Source: Pyrocephalus nanus (lineage: Eukaryota > Chordata > Aves > Passeriformes > Tyrannidae). From it: a stretch of 64,000 nt of DNA. The translations under genes and the position numbers were made by a program. This document shows positions 27,348 to 41,200 of the stretch, in pieces. The DNA is taken from contig CM076268.1 of the NCBI GenBank assembly GCA_038380795.1, positions 13,768,001 to 13,832,000 of the forward strand, read 5' to 3'. The notes under the pieces were generated by a model. That model was not told the origin of the DNA. It did not search any database and saw nothing but the letters and a program-made list of their open reading frames with translations. How positions within the stretch are numbered: position 1 is the first letter of the stretch; each line of letters opens with the position of its first letter.

Positions 27348-27536
27348 TCTACTAACAGGCAGGTGAGGTTGAGAAAATTTGGCCCTTTTGTGCAGTATTC
27401 ATTGTAGCTTTCTGGCAGGCAAAAAAGTCCCCTCAGAAGCCTTGTGGGCCATTCTCACCTCTCCTGCCCTGCAATTCCCTGAGCCGAGTGTCAGCTCTGC
27501 TGAGTTGGGGTGACCAGAAGCAGCTGTGGGTGCCCT

Positions 27537-27653
27537 TCAGGGGGCCGTGAAGTCCAGGGCGTGCAGTGCTGATGCCAGGGCAGCGTACAGGTGGGTGGTA
27601 CTGAAACGGAGGCAGTATACTGGGCTGCTGGTGGGTGAAGACAGGTGAAAGCT
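27537..27653 (-). CDS. FBXW4: FBXW4 last exon with stop codon
   Basis: Encodes 38 residues, SFHLSSPTSSPVYCLRFSTT through HLYAALASALHALDFTAP, then TGA at 27539-27537. It closes the last propeller blade. It appears one residue shorter than human. The acceptor is TTTCTTGCAG. Confidence 0.96.
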   Translation of the reverse strand, partial: SFHLSSPTSSPVYCLRFSTTHLYAALASALHALDFTAP

Positions 27654-30600
27654 CTGCAAGAAACCAGGAGAATCACTTTTCAGAGAAGAGGTAAGCCTAA
27701 AGACTTCAGCCAGTGTTACAGACCCAAGGCTGAGATGCCTGAGGGAAACGTTTTCCCTGCATGTATAGGTTAGGTTCCCCACAGAAGGCTCACCCCAAGG
27801 ACAGCCCAGCATTCCCTCTCTCTTTTTGCAAAGACACATGGGCACTGGGCTGCCAGAGAACCTCTGCTGCTGCCCAGCCTCCAGCCAGCACTCACCTGCA
27901 GGCACTGAGTCTGTCGCTTGTCCCAGAGGCGCACCACGCCGTAGTAAGAAGAGCCACTGGCAATCATATGGTTCTTATCACTCCTTATGCAGTACAGGGC
28001 ACTGTCATGGGGCTCTTCCCACTCCTGGACGCACTTCCTGCAAAGACAACACAAAGCAGAGTGGACTGAGGTTCCTCCACCCAATATGCCTGAAAGAGCT
28101 AATTAAGTCTCCAGACACTGCACAAGGAACGTCCAGGAGCCTCACAAGGGCCTCAGACGGCAGCAAGGTTGGCTCACCTAGTGCTGGTCCGTATGTCCCA
28201 GTAGCGGATGTAGGTGTCATACCCACAAGAAAGGAGAAGGGAGGGTGTTTCGTAGAAGACATCAAGGACTCCAGCTCCACGGTGGAAGTCAGTCCCTAAA
28301 CAGGTCAACAGCTGACCACTGCAATGAAACACAACAGGGAGAGTCATTCAGAGCAAAAAGCCCTTCCAATTCAGCTGGCCAGAGCAGAGACGGTATCAAA
28401 GAAGTCTTCTAGATTTCATTTCTGTGATTCAACAGCATACAAATGCCTGCACAGTTTTCCTCTCCTACCACCAGCTTCTGCTACTGGTTGGGCCACTAAC
28501 TGGCATAAAGGATGACCAGTTGGAGTCGCAGCTCTAAGAGAAAGAGGCAAGGAACAGGGACAGCTGACCCCCAGCAGAATGGAATCATTTTCCTTGGGAG
28601 AAGTGACCAGTATTCTGAATTATGGGGCTCCATTTCTATAGAAGACGGTTCTCAACTTAGTTAAACTACAGATAATCTGCAAAAGCCACTTACCTGGTCA
28701 ATCCCATCCCATATTCTATCCTTCAAAATACTGCCCACTGGGGTATTTCCCTGTATCTTAGACACACAGCTCAGATCCACAGGCAAATCAGACTCTCCCA
28801 ACCCAGTCTGCCGTAGCTGCTCTCATCAACCCCCTCTAGTTACACTGCATTTTGCAAACATAATATCTGGGGCTGAATGCAACAGGTGAAGAGCAACCAC
28901 CCCAAGGTAGCTCTGGAGATGACCTTCCAAAGGCTAAATGTTTGGGGGTTTATGACCCTTTCATCCCTCTAAATTCCTTGCTTGCAGTAAAGGAGCAAAA
29001 GCAAGATCTCCATGAAGCTCTGTGCTGGGTGCTTTGTGGGGGTATCACTCTGCTGCTTGTTCATGTGCAGAACCAGCAGCTCACCAGGTGGATGGTGCCT
29101 GGTGAGGGCCCACCCTGCCAGACCACAAGAAAAAGCTTGAGCCCCTTCCCTGGGCCATATGAAATTGCATCAGGCACATGTCACAGCCCATTTCCAGCAT
29201 CACTGCACCTGCCCCAGCAGCCAGCGACACCCAGCCATGATAGACTCTTGGGAATGGAGCGGACAATCTACCCAGCTGCTTGAAATGGCCACCTATTGCA
29301 AGCCCTCCTTTTCTTCCTCCTCCTCCTCCTCCTCACACCCTCTACATCAAAAATGCTGGACACAATAAAACTTGAAGCACCTGCTTTTCAAACCCTGCCG
29401 CACGGCCACCCCTCTCCAACAGGCTCTTGGTTCTCAGGACAATGAAGCAATCCTGAAAGCCAGCAGCACGGATCCCGCAGTGGGGTCACTCCCAGCATCT
29501 CCCTCCATTATTTTGTTACTTTCTGCTCCTTGATCCAGCATCACACAGTTCTGAGGCACATCGCCAAATGCCTTAATTCTGTCTGTAATCTGGGCTAAAG
29601 CCCTCGTCGGGGGATAAAGACCACACAAAAGGAGAAATAGAGTCCTGGGAGATGTTAAAACAAGTAAACACCTTTGTGTCAGGAGAGAGAAATCGCTGAT
29701 AAAGCAGATTAGCGCCTCGAGCCCTGGTGTCCCCAGATCAGAAGGCGAGCCCTGGCCGATCTTTGCAGCCAGCACGCTTCTATGATCACAGAGCTGGCGG
29801 CATGCTGGGGCCAGCCTGTTTCCCCACAGTCACTCTCCAAAGAGCAGATTATGTAGAATAACAATTTCTTTGTGGCTGTGTAATTCCCTCCGTGACCGTG
29901 GCTGTGGGCAGCTACATTGGCCCTTGATGCCAGGGCCCTAGCAACCATTTAGAGAGGCCAACCAGCCCTAGCAATGGCCCCCCCATGCAAACCTCTCGGA
30001 CAAGCTTTAACATCAAGTGCATGAATTAATCCCCCCCAACACGAATCCAGGGGTGCTGGCTTATTGGACTTTGTGTTTCTCCAGGCAAGGGATCGAGGGG
30101 ATTCCAGGCTTCAGCCCTTTGCAACCTTCTCACAACACATTAACCCTTGGAAGGTTCCTTGCAAACCAACCCAGCACCAACTCTGCACCTGTCTGTGGGT
30201 AGAGAGGTTGAAGCACTCACGGTCTCAGCACCATGAGCAAGAGCTGTGGGGCTTGGTTGGCATAGATAGGTCCTCACATCCACCATGAAGTTAGACATGT
30301 ATGGGTATCTCTGAGCTCTGGCACTCTCCTGCCCCTCCAAACACACAGATCCCCTCCATCTGCCATTCTGCAAAGCCAGCAGGACAGATGGACATGCATA
30401 CAGCCCTTCTCAAGTCTTCTGCAAAACCTTCTTCATCCTGTGAGTTATATGTGTGGCCCAGAGCTGCAAGACAATGCAACAGAATTATGAGGAGGAGTCA
30501 GCTGTTCTCCCAGACAAGAATCCTTGGAATACCTATGAGTTGCATAAGGGACCAGACTGCTTAACTGGTAGAGTCCTCTGCCAGTTGCTCATGCAGGAGC

Positions 30601-33600
30601 AAAGAGTTATTCACAGGAGATGAGCTACCCCAGCAAACCCTAGGCAGCACCAGCAGCTTGGACCCCTCTCTCCCCACTTTGGCATTCTGCTGCTTTTTTG
30701 GGTTTTGCAGGGTAGCCCCTGGTCTGGTGTTCTGAGCATGTGACACTTCAGGAGAGGAAATCAGGACAGGCAGCTGCAGGTGGGCCACACAGCAAATCAG
30801 CACATCTGGTGAACATCCTGCTAGCTGACATCTGCCTCTGTGAGTTCCTTTCCACCATTTTCCCTTCTAATACAACTTTAATATGTAAAGGACTAAGTGA
30901 GCTCAGGGAGAGAGCACTGTGCTAAGGAAAAGTAGCAGGATACAAAAGCATTTCCAGGGATATTTTACTAACTGGGACCAACCTTCTTCCTCTTCTCTTG
31001 AAATGGGTCACAGCAGACCTCCTCACAACTCCCACCTCTAAATAAGCACTCATCACACCCAGGGCAAACCTGGCCACATTAAAGCAAGTCTTCCATCCTC
31101 CAGATCTGACTTCACTCTGCAGTGCTGCAAGATGGTAGCAACTTTTAATGGAGGCCTGGTGATGTCTCCAAGTGAAAAATTTCAGCATCACAGGGACAGG
31201 AGAAACCAGAGAGTCTGGATTCCTGCTTTCAGAGCTTCCTGTGCAGCACTAAACAGCACCCAGGTGCCTCACTCCAAATGTTCCTCCATGTCTCCACACC
31301 TCACTGCACTGGTACCCTAAGCATCCCAGCAGAATCACACCAGTTTTCCTCCTTCCACTCTGCTTCTCTTTCCATCCTAGGTAACAAAAATTAAAGAAAA
31401 GGGAAAAAAAAAGGGAGTAAAAAATGGATTAGCTCTTCTGTGTAGGCAGGGAAGGAGCACAGATACTCACATGTTACTGCTGCAAAGTAAACCCTGCATT
31501 GCTGGTTTGTTGATTTGTTCACTTCTCCTGCCCCAAGAACAGGTGACCCAAACCAACTCTCAGCTGGGAGGTGCACTGGATACAGCAGCAGCCCTCGGCA
31601 GTTCACAGAAACAAGGTATTCTTGGCTACAGTGAAGCACTTACCATCTGACACCAGGGGAAAACTGTGCAGTGCCATACATGGCATACAAACCAAAACAC
31701 CCAGGTGTTCTAGCATGGACACACTTAAGGTGATAAAGAAGCAGAACATGATTAGTATTTCCCCCTTTTTTCAGCAGACTAAGGTGTCTCTGGACCACCT
31801 CCCACCACACCAGAGTAGCTCTATGTGCCAGCAGCATGCACAGCCATGCTGAGCCCATGCTGAGAAGGCAGCTCTCTGCCACCACGACTCTTCCAGCCTT
31901 TGGATCACAAGTTAGTGCCCACAAATTGTCCAGTCTTTGTTATCCCAAATTCTCCCTGCCCTCAAACCCCAGATCCCAACATTTTTCACTTCCTAGGGAG
32001 CAAAATCCACAGCTAATCCTTAATAACACATAAAGGATCAAGATAACCCATGAATGGGCAACAGAAAAGCAGCAGCTACATCAGCACATCACCAGTGGTT
32101 TTTAACAGCCTAAATGGACAGAAGATACCTACTCCATGAGGGACAGAAAGAGATGCCACCACTATCTTGAACCTTGTTTAACAGCTCACAGAGATCAACA
32201 GCACTGGCCAAACACAGCAGGGAACAGCCTTCTCCTTTCCTTTGTGGTCCCTTTTTCTTCCAAACACCTTTCAAAACCCAGGTGGCTGATCCTTAGCCCT
32301 TCAGAGTCCCCCTCCTTGTTAGGGGACATGAAGATTAGTCAGGAAGCATCTGTGAAGACCAAGCATTGAATGTTCACAGCACCTCCTCACCATGCCATGG
32401 CCCTTCAGCAGTAGCAAGTAGAGGCTGTTTCTCTCTCAGGCCCTTTCCAGGCAAGCCAGGTAGTTGCCCGTGCATATGGTAGGAGCTTTGCTTGTTTTCT
32501 ATACTGAACAACCTTGGCCAGACAGTGCTCAGGTTCAGTCCCAGTGCTGGGTGGCACCAACAGAAACACCTCTGCACCAGTGGAGCTCTGTGAGGCAGAA
32601 TCACAAATGTGACAGTGCAGGTTTCCTGGAGAGACCAGTCTAGAGCCAGAGCTCTCTGTTTCAGCACTTTAACCACAAACCACCTGGGCCAATGCAGTGC
32701 CTAAAGTAGGCCTCTAGCGCTGAGGAGTCTCACAGATATTCCTAATTCTTCCTACTTCCTGTTAAGCATCTATACAAACCAAAATAATATTGGCAGTACT
32801 CTGGTACCAGCTCACAAGGATCAGAGCCAGAGGAAATCCAGCAGCCCGTTTTGCCCTTAGCACAGGAAAGCTGTTGGCACCAGGCTCTGGACTCCTCGCT
32901 GATGGACTAAAACATTAAAACAAAGTCCGTGTGCCTGGGAAATGTATCAAACTGAGGAGTCCAAAAATGAAAGCCATTTTGTTCAGACGCTATAGAGAAT
33001 CCTTTGATTTATCTCCATCAATTTCCATGTTCTTCAGAAAACAAGACTTAATGAAATTACTTTTTAAAAAAGCTATTTTTTCAGGATTTCCACATTTCAT
33101 TCTTTCCTTTCCATTCTGGAAATCTAGACATGAGCATTGCTATCCTGATACCTCCAGAAGACAGAAGCCTTCTAGCCTGGAAGCAAAGTGAACTACTAAG
33201 GAAGGGAAGAAGCAAGCTGGTTTCTTTAAGTTCTTCTTCTTCTTTTTCAAAACAGCTTGAAGTTCTATTCCTTCTCAGTTGACTGATATGGAGACAAAAT
33301 AGGATCAGTCATGGCAGTGCCCAGATGGTTAGTTTCCAGATAATCCTGGAATGTTGCTGTCACAAAGTTAGAAGTCACATACAGCCTCCCAAACCACCAC
33401 GATCATCTGTGTGACTGTAAAAGCTCAGGATTTTCCTGATGGTTGGGAGTCCAAATGAAGTCTGCACCTGCCTCCCTGTACCCTGCCCATTTGCTGCAGG
33501 TCTTGCCCAGCTCTACCCAATACACAAGAACTACACTCCAAAAGCTCGGACGAAACAATAAACACTTCTCTCCCTACCCTCCCCCTTTCTGGTGACCCCG

Positions 33601-36600
33601 ATTCACTAGAATTGATATTATACAAATATGCAAATTATAGGAAACTGCTGAATTCAGAACATCTGCTGAAAACAGATGTGCAAAATTGAGGACGTAGTCA
33701 TTTGCTCTGGAAACCTCGTCTGTGAACCGTGATCATCCATCAAAAAGGGTAATCCATTGCACATTAAGCAGATGACTATTCAGAAACCAAACAGAGCTCT
33801 AAACCAATATTTTAGCCCCAATAACTACTTGCCATAAGAAAGGTGGGAAGCATATACTTTAAAAAAAAAAGTGTAAAAAGTTCAAAACACTGGGATATTT
33901 GATCTGAGTATCCAACAGAGAAAAGAAAACAAATAAAATCCATTTAAAAATAACTATCTGGGGTACAGCATTTGCACAGTTTCTGTCAACCAATCTGGAG
34001 AGCACACCAAAACCAAAGAGAGGAGCTGAGCTGTCATCTCTTCCAGGTGCTTTGCAACAGCAGCTGAGGCAGTGAAGGGACGCAGCAACTTATGCTAAGA
34101 AGGGAAAGGCATGATCAAACAACATCTGTAATGTACAGAAGAGGAAGCATAGATCCTTGGCAAAGTTATTCTTCATAGAGTTATCCTACCCCTGCATTTA
34201 GACTAGGCTACTAATTCCTGCAGGGAGGTGTGGGACTGGCTTGGGGAACTTTGAGGGAGCACCTCAAAAACGGCTCAGAGATGCTGTTACAAGTGATTTT
34301 CAGGAGAAATGCCTCTCCTTAATTCTTCAATGCAACTGGAGGGACTCGAGGCAGTAGGGGGTAATGACACCAACGACGGTCTGAGACTGTGTTGGGGGAG
34401 AGACAGAAGAGGGAGTTTTGCCTTCTTTTCTTCTGCTTTCTCTGAATTGGCCCACACACGTTTTAAATGGTCCAATAAAAAGATACAATTTCTTTACCTT
34501 TCCAACTCTGGGACCCTGTGAGTTTTTGTTGTTCGGGTTCCCGTAAGGTTAAGTTCAGAGGATAAACTGACACGCTGGGCTATGGGAAAAAGCCAGTTTC
34601 TTCAAATAAAGCCACAACGGTGCAAAAGAGACCCTGCTGGGGCTTTTATTTGGGAAAACAAACAGAAATGGCACCAAGCCCTTCTGCTTTACGAACCAAT
34701 TTAACTATAAAACCAATGTTCTCCCTCTCGGGGGTGAGGAGGGGAGAGAGACAGGACATGACAATAGTCCAAAACCTTGGGCGGGAAAAAAAAAAGAAGA
34801 TAGGACAAAAAAGGTTGTCTATCCCCTTTTCTTTCTTGTCCATGGCTCCTTTTCTTAGCACACGTGTGTTCTTGTAAAAACGATTAGATTGCAATTTGTA
34901 TAACATGGTGACCCCCAAATTCAGACATTTAACCCCTTTTCTCTGCAAAGAATGTCAAGAATGTCTTCTCTGTCTTTCTTTCCAACGGGAGGAGTAGGGG
35001 GGAATTCTCTCAAACTGTGATTTCTTGGAGGAAGAGAAAAAGAGGGAGGCGAGGAAAAGAAGCAGGGAATTCTCAAAGCCTCTCGCCTTTCGCCCCACTT
35101 GTGTGGGAACAGGCGGCTGTATTGCTCCCTTTCTGGACAGAACTCTGCAGGTCTCCTTTAGTGGGGAGACAAAAAAATTGGAGAGTCCAAATCAAAACAA
35201 AGCCATCTGTTTAAATGAGCTACCACTAGCCAGTGGCAGAGGGGGTTCCTCATTCACTCCTTCCCATTCTTCTCTCTTGCCTCTGTTGATTCTCTCTCAA
35301 CCCAGGGAAAAATAAAGATTACTTTTGCTTTGGCTCAGAGGGATGAAACTGATTGATGCGCTTGGAGTGTCCAGCCCCCACCCACGCTCTCTGATTGTTC
35401 AGGGCCTTGTAAAGTTGTCATAAATATGCCTCAACAAGAGTGCAAAGGCCACAGCATGCCCTGGACATGCACACATCCAAAGGGCAGGAGCTGGCCTCAT
35501 GCTTCTCTGTAGTGAAACAGGGCCAAGACTGCCATGGGGAGGTATGATAAACACCTGCATGTTCTTACTTTTACAATGGTCTTACATTTATGTTAAGAAG
35601 CATCAGAGCCCTCTTAACAAAAGGAAGGCAGAAAATGCCCAGCTTATGTGAGAGAGTTCAGAAACACAGTGTCATAAAACAAACAGCAGACAGAAATCAG
35701 TAAAGAACCACAAGGCCCCAACAGGTTTTGAGAACATATGCATACCATGGGAATATATTGCACAGACAAGATTGAGCTCTGAACACAGCATCTTCTAAAA
35801 GGGACAGTCATCCAAGAGACCACCACTTAAGAGGCTCCCTGCAGCAGCAACTGGCTGAGGCCAACTCCAGAACTGGCTCAGGCCATAGGCCTGGAGTTCT
35901 GCCTCAAGGTCTCAGAGAGCAAGTGAATCAAAACCTGCATTTCGAAGCTGTAGAGCTTGGGTAGAAATTTCCTTCTGCCTTATCAAATGATTAATTTATT
36001 CCCGAAGACAGGAGACTTGTTTGCATTAGTCTTGCCGCTCAAGTCTCGAGTGAGATTGCCAGTTTGAAGAAGAACCTGCTTTTCCTTTTCCATAGATCTA
36101 CATCCAAACTCTTCATTCTATCTACCTTACATCGGAGAGAATGGTTCCCACGGACCAGATTAGAAATCCAAAGACAGTTGTTGTTCCTGATTTAATATGA
36201 AAGGTCAAGAAAGGGTTTTCCTGAAGACAAAAATTCCCTTATGACAGACCCCCATCTGTCACTTCCCTAACCCTTTTTCCTTTGAATTTCAGGAAGAAAG
36301 ACATGTAAGTGGGAATATCACTTACATGATGCTTTAAAAAGAGAAGCCAAAGAAATCTGTGGATAGGCTAGGGAAACAGCACAACAAGAAAGAAGGAAGA
36401 GAACCTCAAGGAAAAGTGAGTGAGCAGCCACTTGAGGAAGGGCAACTACCTGTGGATCATCCTACTGCAACAAGTAGCAAGAAGTAGAAGGCACACATTT
36501 GCACTCACCTGATGTAAGCACATCCCAGAAAGCCATTTAGCTCACTGTTGGACATTTGAATTGGTCGTTGCGATTTAAAACTCTGTTCAGCCAAGACAGA

Positions 36601-38255
36601 GATGCTGAGAAAGAAACCCAAGCCTGAAAGGAGTAGAGAGCCTCTTTCCCACAAAACCTAGAGGAGTTTCCTCGGCAAAAAAAAGGATGACTGGCATATG
36701 AATCTATAGAAAAGCAGGGCAGGAGAGAGTATTCCACATCTACAGCATGCTATTATTAATCTTCTGCTCCCCAAATCCTGTAAAACTGTTATCAGAACCA
36801 GGATAATATTTGCTATTGCTTGTCTCTCCAGTTATCAGACATTTGTGACCACTTCTCTGTGACTGGATAAATCCATTTTAAATGCCTGGGTGAAACAGAA
36901 CTCCCCACACTTCTTGGAGTCAGTTACCTTTCCTTTTAATCTTGTAACTCCAGTTCTGAACCCATTTTCTCCCTTCACCCAACAGCTCCTTTTGTTATGT
37001 AGAGGGTCTCAAACCTGTATAAACCTGGGAGTCCAAGGCTGTGGAGAGAATGCTCTTCTACAGAATTTATTTTAGAACATAATGCTAAGAAGTCTGCTTG
37101 TGTATCTTGGGCCAAGCTTCTAGATTAAAAGCTTTTATTGAAAACATCGCTCATCTACTTCCACTTAATCAAAAAATCTCAGCATGACAGAACACACAGA
37201 TAAGAAGGACAGGATCTGAACATGAAAGCATCAGTAGTGATCAGCTGACCAGGGTGTTCAGTGCTATATACTGCCACTGTCAAATTACACTTGTTGTTTC
37301 AGAATAGTACAGGGAGCCCAAGTTTTCAACCTCTCCCTTCTTGTTGAAAATTGCTCACGTTAACTCAATGGGCTCTGAAGAGCCCCCAAAATGGATGCAG
37401 ATCACCATACGCTGGAATTTGAAAGACAGCAACCGATTCTTGCCCGTCCCCCCCCCACCATGGCACAGACAGATGTGACCCAGCAAGAAGCCCATGGAAG
37501 CAAATACTAGAGATCAAGCAGTAGCATGTTTGCAAACTTCAGCCAGCTGCTTATGATGGTAACGCTCCTGCTGGCTCTTGGAAAGATGGAGCACAGTGCA
37601 ATAGCACTGCAGGCAAATAGGTTACTAACATGCTCAGCAACTGCCTGGCTACCCTGAGACTCTTCCCCAACCCTCTGCTGAGGGCATCAGCCATACACCT
37701 GAATCGCCCTTCTCATCCACTCCCAATCCACTCTCATGAATCCTTTACCTCCCACCTCCCCAAAACTTGCAGACATCAAAGCACCTGCTTTGAACACCTG
37801 ACAAGCAGGGGGCTTGACGGTCAAGAAATGCAACTCTGTATCTTCCCCTTCCACACACTCTCTATTTTTTTTTTCCACCATCTCTTTGAAAAAGGTGGCA
37901 GAGATAAATGGAGAACAAAGAAACAAGAAAAAGACACAGCTTTGGCCCACACCCTGCCTATTACTTAAGGGGGAAGGAACTCTTCCGAAAGAGGAGGAAA
38001 AAAATGTGCTCAGACACAATGGCTCAAAAGGCCAGGCAGCAAACCGGGCCACTTTGTACTGCTAACAAGGGAAACCTAATTACAGGAAGAGGGCAAAGAG
38101 GGACAGATAAAAGGGATACAAAATTTCAACATCTGTTGCCATAAAGGGATAAGAAGTGGGGAAACGCAAAGTGTCAGTTTGGTGTCAGTGACGGCATAAA
38201 GCCACTTTCAAAGGGCTCAGGAGAGGGAGAAAAACCGAACAAGAAATTAGAGGGT

Positions 38256-38294
<39 letters not shown>

Positions 38295-41200
38295 AAAACC
38301 ACTCTGCCAAAAATGCTTTCAAAAGGGGGGAGGAGTCGGACAAAGACTGGATATTTAAAAGGTAGAGGATGTGGGTGGCTTGCAGGGCACAGCTAACATT
38401 GGTTCAGTTTTCACAACAGCTCTCATGCCCTGCATCTGTCATGTTGTGTTGCAGGAAAGAACACTGTAGGATTTGTGCATTCATAGTGTTTGGAGCATGA
38501 GGACTACCACATCAGACAGATCACTGGTCCACTTCAAATATCAGGCTTGACAGAATAGCTCCAAGAGATGCTGTAGAGACCTCTGGAGTATCCTACCTTA
38601 CGGAGATGCCTTGAGGCAGGGGCATTTGTCACCTACTGACATGCAGACCAACCCAGTAAGATGGGAAGCAACAGTTCTCCACAGGCAAACAACAAATGCT
38701 GGCCTTGGAGCTGTCCCCAGTGGTGCATCACTCTCCTCTTCCAAGGAGTTTAAACTCCCAAAGGTGATAGGAAGAGAAAGAAATAAGAGGAAGATCTGAA
38801 TAAAGTTTCCTTTTCTCTTGCATGCCATTAAGTGTCTGTTCTGCTGAGCCACACACTCACACTGGCAAATGAGACAGTAAAGTCAGAATAGGGAAAGGCA
38901 AAAGGGAGCAAAGAAAGGTACCTGACCTATAAGAGGGGCAGCTGCCATCATATCCCTCACTGACAAAGAGGCAAGGGGACTTGCAAGAGGCCGAGGAGTC
39001 AGCAAAGCCTGATACTTCATGCAAGGACACAGGTTAGTATCCAGTGGCCTGCACTGCTCATCACTCTCCTTTTCCTTGCAGGCCTCTAATCAGTGAAGTT
39101 ACTCACAGCTGCCTTCCACACACAAACCTTGATCCTGAGTGGGAATTAGTGCACAGCAACTTCCCTACATCTAGAAGCAATCAGATGGCACAATGTAGCA
39201 TCTGTGGGATGAGAGATGTCCTCCAGAGGTGCACCTAGCCAGCTTCAAAAGCATAAGAAAAAAACCCTAAATCCTCCTTCATTACAGGAGAAAGGGCCAG
39301 GTGTAGCAGCATCTGGAATTCCAGCCATCAGAGACACTGTCTTGGCATTACGCAGTCATTCCCCTGCTTTAGACTCCCCCTGACAATTGCTTGTTGCTGC
39401 CTGTTGTGGCTTTGATCCAACGACATCATCTCAGCAGAGTCAGAAATGAAAGACAGTTGTGGGGGTGGGACGCAGCAAGAGGCATTTCCTTTCCCCACTA
39501 AAAATTTCCTCTATGCCAAACCCAACCAAGCCCTTTTCAAAGCACAGGACATATTTACAGGTGAAGATATTATCCCCCTCCTATTGGAGGGATGAGAATG
39601 GCTGCCCCAGGGTCAGGGAATAGCGAAGGTCATAAAAACGAAACATACCATGACCAACAGCTACAAACACCAGCTAAGGACTTATCTGGCCTGGAACTAA
39701 GATGATCAGTACACAAAAGGTTATTTAAGCCTTAAATCCTTTTGTAACATGTTCCAGCTCTCAGATGTTGGGGAAAAAAGACCACCTATCTCAAGAGAAG
39801 AGAATGGCACAGAAACTGTTGCACTGTTACTTACACACCTCTTGATGCAGTGAAAACCCAGCTAACTGAACTGATTGTGGACAGCACTAAACATCTCAGT
39901 GGTGCTAATGATCCTGTGGTTTTAAAGAACACATCTTAAGCATCATTCTACCTTGCATATTTTTTTTGACAGAAGTTACCCACATTCTGCACTTAGAGAT
40001 TGTGTCCTTGCCGTGTTCAGCCTCTGTGGGTCAACCTCTGGACCTTTGTGACTACAAGGAAGGGGTTAGCAGCAAACTCAGAGGGCTTGGCTCTGTCTGC
40101 CAGATGTTATTAGGACACACAGGGCACAGGAGGAGTTTTTAAGTCCTGAGTGGCTCTAAGATTTCAAGTTTTCATGCCATGTTCTCGCTTCTGGAGTCTG
40201 ACCAGGGAGACAACATGCAAAAGCCTCAAAGCAAGAGATAGCATTCCCTACCAGATTGCTTCTAGCAGCAACTGAAGCCTTTGAAGATGGATCAAAAGCT
40301 CTGCTGGGAAGAAGAAGAGTTAATGGAGAGGGAAGACCTGGAAGGATAGTTCTGTACTCCCTCACTATGAACCATCACATCAAGTTTCATGTGATAGTTT
40401 CCCAGCCATGCTCCCTATTCAGTCTCCTGCCCTGCACACACTGATGAGTCTACAAGCTCACAGAGGTCCCTGGAGAGGAAAAGACCCAGTGGCATGGTGC
40501 ATTCCAGCTGTGACAGGTGAAGAGGGAAAAATAAGTTTGACACTCCAGCCATTGCAACAGAGACCCAGTGGCCTAGGTTGCCTTGGCTTTTTTATTTGCC
40601 TGTCACTCAGGCTTTTACGTTATTGAAAGATCAAACTCCGTTGTGCTTGTTCATTACCTTAATCCTATTTTCTACACAGCTTTATTATCTCTTCAGGCTT
40701 CCTTGGGAATGGCTGTCAGAAAGGCTGGGGCAGGGGGGACAGGGTTTCCCATCTCCTCACAGCTGGCAGATGCCTCTATTCAATAACAGCCAGAAGACTT
40801 GACGGGCAGGGGTATCACAGCACAGGCTCCATCCTTCTGGGGTACTCCAAAGGCACTGTTAGACTGGGTCACTAAGAAACACGCACCACAGCTAAATGCA
40901 CTAGTGCTCTCTTTCCTCCTCTACCTTATCCTTTGCACAATGCAAAGTAATTTTCTTACTTCAGAGAAAAAACAACTGGCTTAAATTTGTATTTGATACA
41001 GTTGACTTAGACAATCTAATCTATTTAAACTATAGATTAGAAAGCATTTGGTCTCAGACCTGCTGTGAGACCTGCACCAACCCTCCTCTACCTCCTTTCC
41101 CCAAATACAGCTCTGCTGACACCCCTCAGGCTCTTTCTGCCATTGCTCACCTCAATCCTGACGGCACTCCTTTGGATAATCTGTGTTGTGCCACTCCTAC

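Noticed and set aside
38260..38290. A31 run considered as the tail of a retrocopy or SINE
   Set aside because: No gene-like or SINE-like body and no flanking target duplication could be found; it may be a simple slippage tract.
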